Shown here piece by piece: positions 61,974 through 64,000 of a stretch of 64,000 nt of DNA. The stretch is from UBA1926 sp002337215 (GTDB taxonomy: Bacteria; Planctomycetota; Phycisphaerae; Phycisphaerales; UBA1924): the NCBI GenBank assembly GCA_963973795.1, contig CAXBAF010000014.1:1-64000 (forward strand), written 5' to 3'. How positions within the stretch are numbered: the stretch's first letter is position 1; the number at the start of each line of letters is the position of its first letter. The notes under the pieces are model-generated. The model saw nothing but the letters and a program-made list of their open reading frames with translations, was not told the origin of the DNA and did no database searches. Made by a program: the position numbers and the translations under genes.

Positions 61974-63557
61974 TTGACCAACTCTACCAAGCCCAGTCAC
62001 CTTGCCACGCTCGCCGTTCTCGCAGGGGCCGCGACAATCGCGGCGGCGGATGCCCCCCCACCTCTGTTCGGCGATTGGTTCTACCTGATGCCCGAGAATT
62101 GGCGCGACCCGGCGTTCTCGGGCAACGAAGATCGCTGCAACGGCGTCTGGGAATCGGTGATCTATGACGACGAAGCGACATACCTGCCGGTGAACCATCC
62201 GAGCGGGGCGCACGGAGGGCCCGGCTACGAGGGCGGGAACTGGCTGTCTGACTACGCGATCTGCGTCGCCGAGAACCTGGACCTCATGGAAGCCCCGGTC
62301 GCGATCCTGATCCGGAACAGGAACTGCCCATTCCCCTACGGCCCGGGCGAGGAGCACTACGACGCGCTCGCGGTCGAGAACGCGCTCAACAACCTCCCGA
62401 AACTCGACTACCTACTCATGGATCTCGAGTTCTCCGGTACCGATGGAGGCGAGCTTCTCCGTCGGAATGTCAAGGAGATCCACCGACTCATCCGCTCGCA
62501 CCCCAATCCCCACATCCGCAACGCGCGTATCGGAAACTACAACGACTGGCCCGGGGACAGTGACGCCGCGATGATCTGGCCCACGAAACGGGACCGGAAA
62601 TCTGTGACGCAATCCGGCGCGGACGGCTGGGACCGTGACGCGTTCTACAACGACTATCTCGATGTCGCGATGCCGATCGCCTACCCCTCGGAGGCCTTCA
62701 GCCGGCACTCCGACGCATCGGTCCAGGGCGACAATACAACGCCGAACGACCGCGCCGCTATCTTCTGGGGGCCGCTCGAGCGAGTCTCCGTCGCGGCCCG
62801 GAACCTCCCGGATGGTCACATGCTCGTGCCCTGGATCACCAACTACCTCCAGCAGAACGGCGGCGCCGAGTTCTACCACGCCCCGCCCCCCTCCGCCGAA
62901 GACCTCCGCGCACTCGTTCAGCACTACCGTCTCCGGGGCGCACGATCGTTCATGATCTGGGCGGGCGATGCGCACTACACCCACCACCCCGAGATCAATC
63001 TTCAGGAGTTCCGCGACCTCGCGATGGACTCGTGGACCGAGCTCGATCCGGTGTTCGAGACCACCGAGGCGTACGAGTTCCTGAACCTCAAGACCGACAA
63101 ACAGTCGGGCGTGCAGTGGTCGGGGCTCCGCACCGATTCGACCGCGGTCATCCTCGTCTCGAATCTCAACGACGAGCCGATGTCGGTTGACCTGCCCCCG
63201 ATGGCGGGCCTCCCCGACACCACGCCGCTCGTCGCGCCGGGTGAGCACGACGTGTTCGTCTATGACCTGGTCCCCGCCGCCCGCGACTTCGACAACGACG
63301 GCGACATCGACACCGGCGACTTCATCGCGTTCGTCCGATCGCTCCAATCCAACGGGTCAACCGAGTCGGGTACCGTCGGCGGCAAAGGCGTCAGCCCCAT
63401 CGACATCGACACGAACGGCGCCGTGGATCTCAACGACATCGTGGCCGTGCTCGGCGCTCTCCGGGACGGCCTCTACTCGCCGGCACCCCGATCCAACAAC
63501 CGCGGCCGCTCGCAAGCCTCGGCACCGACTCGCGGAAACGTCGTCGGCACGAAGTGA
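61974..63557 (+). CDS. Secreted protein with dockerin-like tail, possibly TIM-barrel enzyme
   Basis: 527 residues from a TTG at 61974 with GGGAGA 7 bases upstream; earlier in-frame codons lack a signal peptide. Signal peptide TNSTKPSHLATLAVLAGAAT. The mature N-terminus APPPLFGDWFYLMPENW is shared with the next gene. The core contains DYLLMDLEFSG, YLDVAMPIAYPSEAF, HMLVPWITNYLQQ and RSFMIWAGDAHY. The spacing of acidic/aromatic motifs after strands is like that of glycoside-hydrolase-type barrels, but no family is certain. The C-terminus has a two-loop dockerin-like segment (DFDNDGDIDTGDFIAFV, DIDTNGAVDLNDIVAVL), then a disordered tail. Confidence 0.8.
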   Translation: MTNSTKPSHLATLAVLAGAATIAAADAPPPLFGDWFYLMPENWRDPAFSGNEDRCNGVWESVIYDDEATYLPVNHPSGAHGGPGYEGGNWLSDYAICVAENLDLMEAPVAILIRNRNCPFPYGPGEEHYDALAVENALNNLPKLDYLLMDLEFSGTDGGELLRRNVKEIHRLIRSHPNPHIRNARIGNYNDWPGDSDAAMIWPTKRDRKSVTQSGADGWDRDAFYNDYLDVAMPIAYPSEAFSRHSDASVQGDNTTPNDRAAIFWGPLERVSVAARNLPDGHMLVPWITNYLQQNGGAEFYHAPPPSAEDLRALVQHYRLRGARSFMIWAGDAHYTHHPEINLQEFRDLAMDSWTELDPVFETTEAYEFLNLKTDKQSGVQWSGLRTDSTAVILVSNLNDEPMSVDLPPMAGLPDTTPLVAPGEHDVFVYDLVPAARDFDNDGDIDTGDFIAFVRSLQSNGSTESGTVGGKGVSPIDIDTNGAVDLNDIVAVLGALRDGLYSPAPRSNNRGRSQASAPTRGNVVGTK

Positions 63558-63620
63558 TCCCAACCCGCGTCGGCGGCACCAGCAGGCAAACCCCGGTCGA
63601 CCGTGTGGTACAGTGGCCGG

Positions 63621-64000
63621 ATGCGAATGACAATTCTCACCGCTCTCCTGCTCAGTCTCGCAAGCGGCTGTGCCCAGCTCGACCGGATGATCGCCGACAT
63701 CTCCGGAAGCCCGCCGCCCGGGAATCTGGGCGGGGGCGGCGCTGGCACGGCGAGCACGATCCGGACGCCCGGCGAAGCGCCACCTCCGATCTTCGGCGAT
63801 TGGTGGTACCTCACCGATCCGGCGATGAAACGCACCCGCAAGCCCACGAGCGGCGACCCATGCCTCGCCGTCCCCCGTTTCAACTACCCGGATGAGTACA
63901 CCTACGTGCCCGTCAATATCCCCGGGGCGGGGCACGGCGGGCCGAGCTTCGTCGCAGGCGGATGGTACAACTGGTTCGCCCGCTGCTACACCAACAACAT
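63621..64000 (+). CDS. Secreted lipoprotein, paralogue of the preceding gene (3' end beyond window)
   Basis: 126 codons visible. MRMTILTALLLSLASGCAQ is a lipoprotein signal peptide with a cysteine acceptor (ATG 63627 is an alternative start). After a glycine-rich linker the sequence APPPIFGDWWYLTDPAM, then YTYVPVNIPGAGHGGPSF and AGGWYNWFARCY, runs parallel to APPPLFGDWFYLMPENW, ATYLPVNHPSGAHGGPGY and GGNWLSDYAICV of the upstream gene. This is a tandem duplication in which one copy is anchored as a lipoprotein. TACAGT lies 6 bases before the ATG, so the message may be leaderless. Confidence 0.85.
   Translation, partial: MRMTILTALLLSLASGCAQLDRMIADISGSPPPGNLGGGGAGTASTIRTPGEAPPPIFGDWWYLTDPAMKRTRKPTSGDPCLAVPRFNYPDEYTYVPVNIPGAGHGGPSFVAGGWYNWFARCYTNN

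Noticed and set aside
1..64000. CRISPR arrays, rRNA genes and insertion sequences with transposases
   Set aside because: I looked for regularly spaced repeats, rRNA signatures and transposase motifs and saw none; the only site-specific recombinase is the tyrosine integrase.

Overview
The window is GC-rich, densely coding bacterial chromosome. It looks like a planctomycete, most likely a Phycisphaerae-type organism, although no rRNA is present to prove this. The indications are very large secreted proteins that end in paired dockerin-like EF-hand repeats, FG-GAP and HAF repeats, a hybrid type II secretion/type IV pilus operon with several pseudopilins, a secretin with a long TPR front, an ebo-type gene pair, and STAS/anti-sigma modules.

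Layout. Positions 1-15455 (minus strand) hold two giant signal-peptide-bearing exoproteins in tandem. The first is a 2575-residue mosaic of dockerin, Ig-like, FG-GAP and HAF modules. The second is a beta-solenoid-type protein of more than 2555 residues, built from ~300-residue super-repeats, that runs off the left edge. Positions 15980-28963 look like an integrated island next to tRNA-Pro. It carries an unknown helix-turn-helix protein and a type I restriction-modification operon (hsdM, hsdS, a broken hsdR-like fragment, hsdR). These are followed by a compact integration/replication module of two small HTH proteins, a zinc-finger/TOPRIM/DUF3987 primase-like protein, a TubC-like small protein and a tyrosine recombinase whose reading frame runs antisense into the tRNA.

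Positions 29036-34075 are core metabolism (dihydroorotase, GAPDH) plus a two-gene ebo-like pair (UbiA-like prenyltransferase and phosphodiesterase). Positions 34370-45769 form one long tightly overlapping operon: a membrane histidine kinase, a STAS protein, GspE, GspF, PilM, PilN, PilO and a PilP/GspC-like protein, then five pseudopilins, the last of which carries a LamG-like lectin domain. Positions 45960-47815 (minus) encode a response regulator and an HD-GYP phosphodiesterase. Positions 48956-52971 (minus) hold coaX, a shortened MnmE-like GTPase, a membrane-anchored TPR-like protein and an RluA-family pseudouridine synthase. The secretin that should complete the export machine stands apart at 54486-57974, followed by a terminator and then a STAS/anti-sigma kinase pair.

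Positions 59303-61756 contain a minimal iron-sulfur assembly cluster (cysteine desulfurase, IscU scaffold, A-type carrier) behind a recognisable sigma70-like promoter overlapped by a dyad. The right end (61974-64000) holds two tandem paralogous secreted proteins sharing an FGDWxYL motif, one with a dockerin tail and the other a lipoprotein cut by the window edge.

How it fits together (inference): the pilus/secretion operon plus the distant secretin would form an envelope machine able to export or display the large secreted proteins. The sensor kinase, STAS, HD-GYP and receiver proteins around it suggest it is controlled by signalling. The island supplies defence against foreign DNA. All family calls rest on motifs read by eye; no database search was possible.
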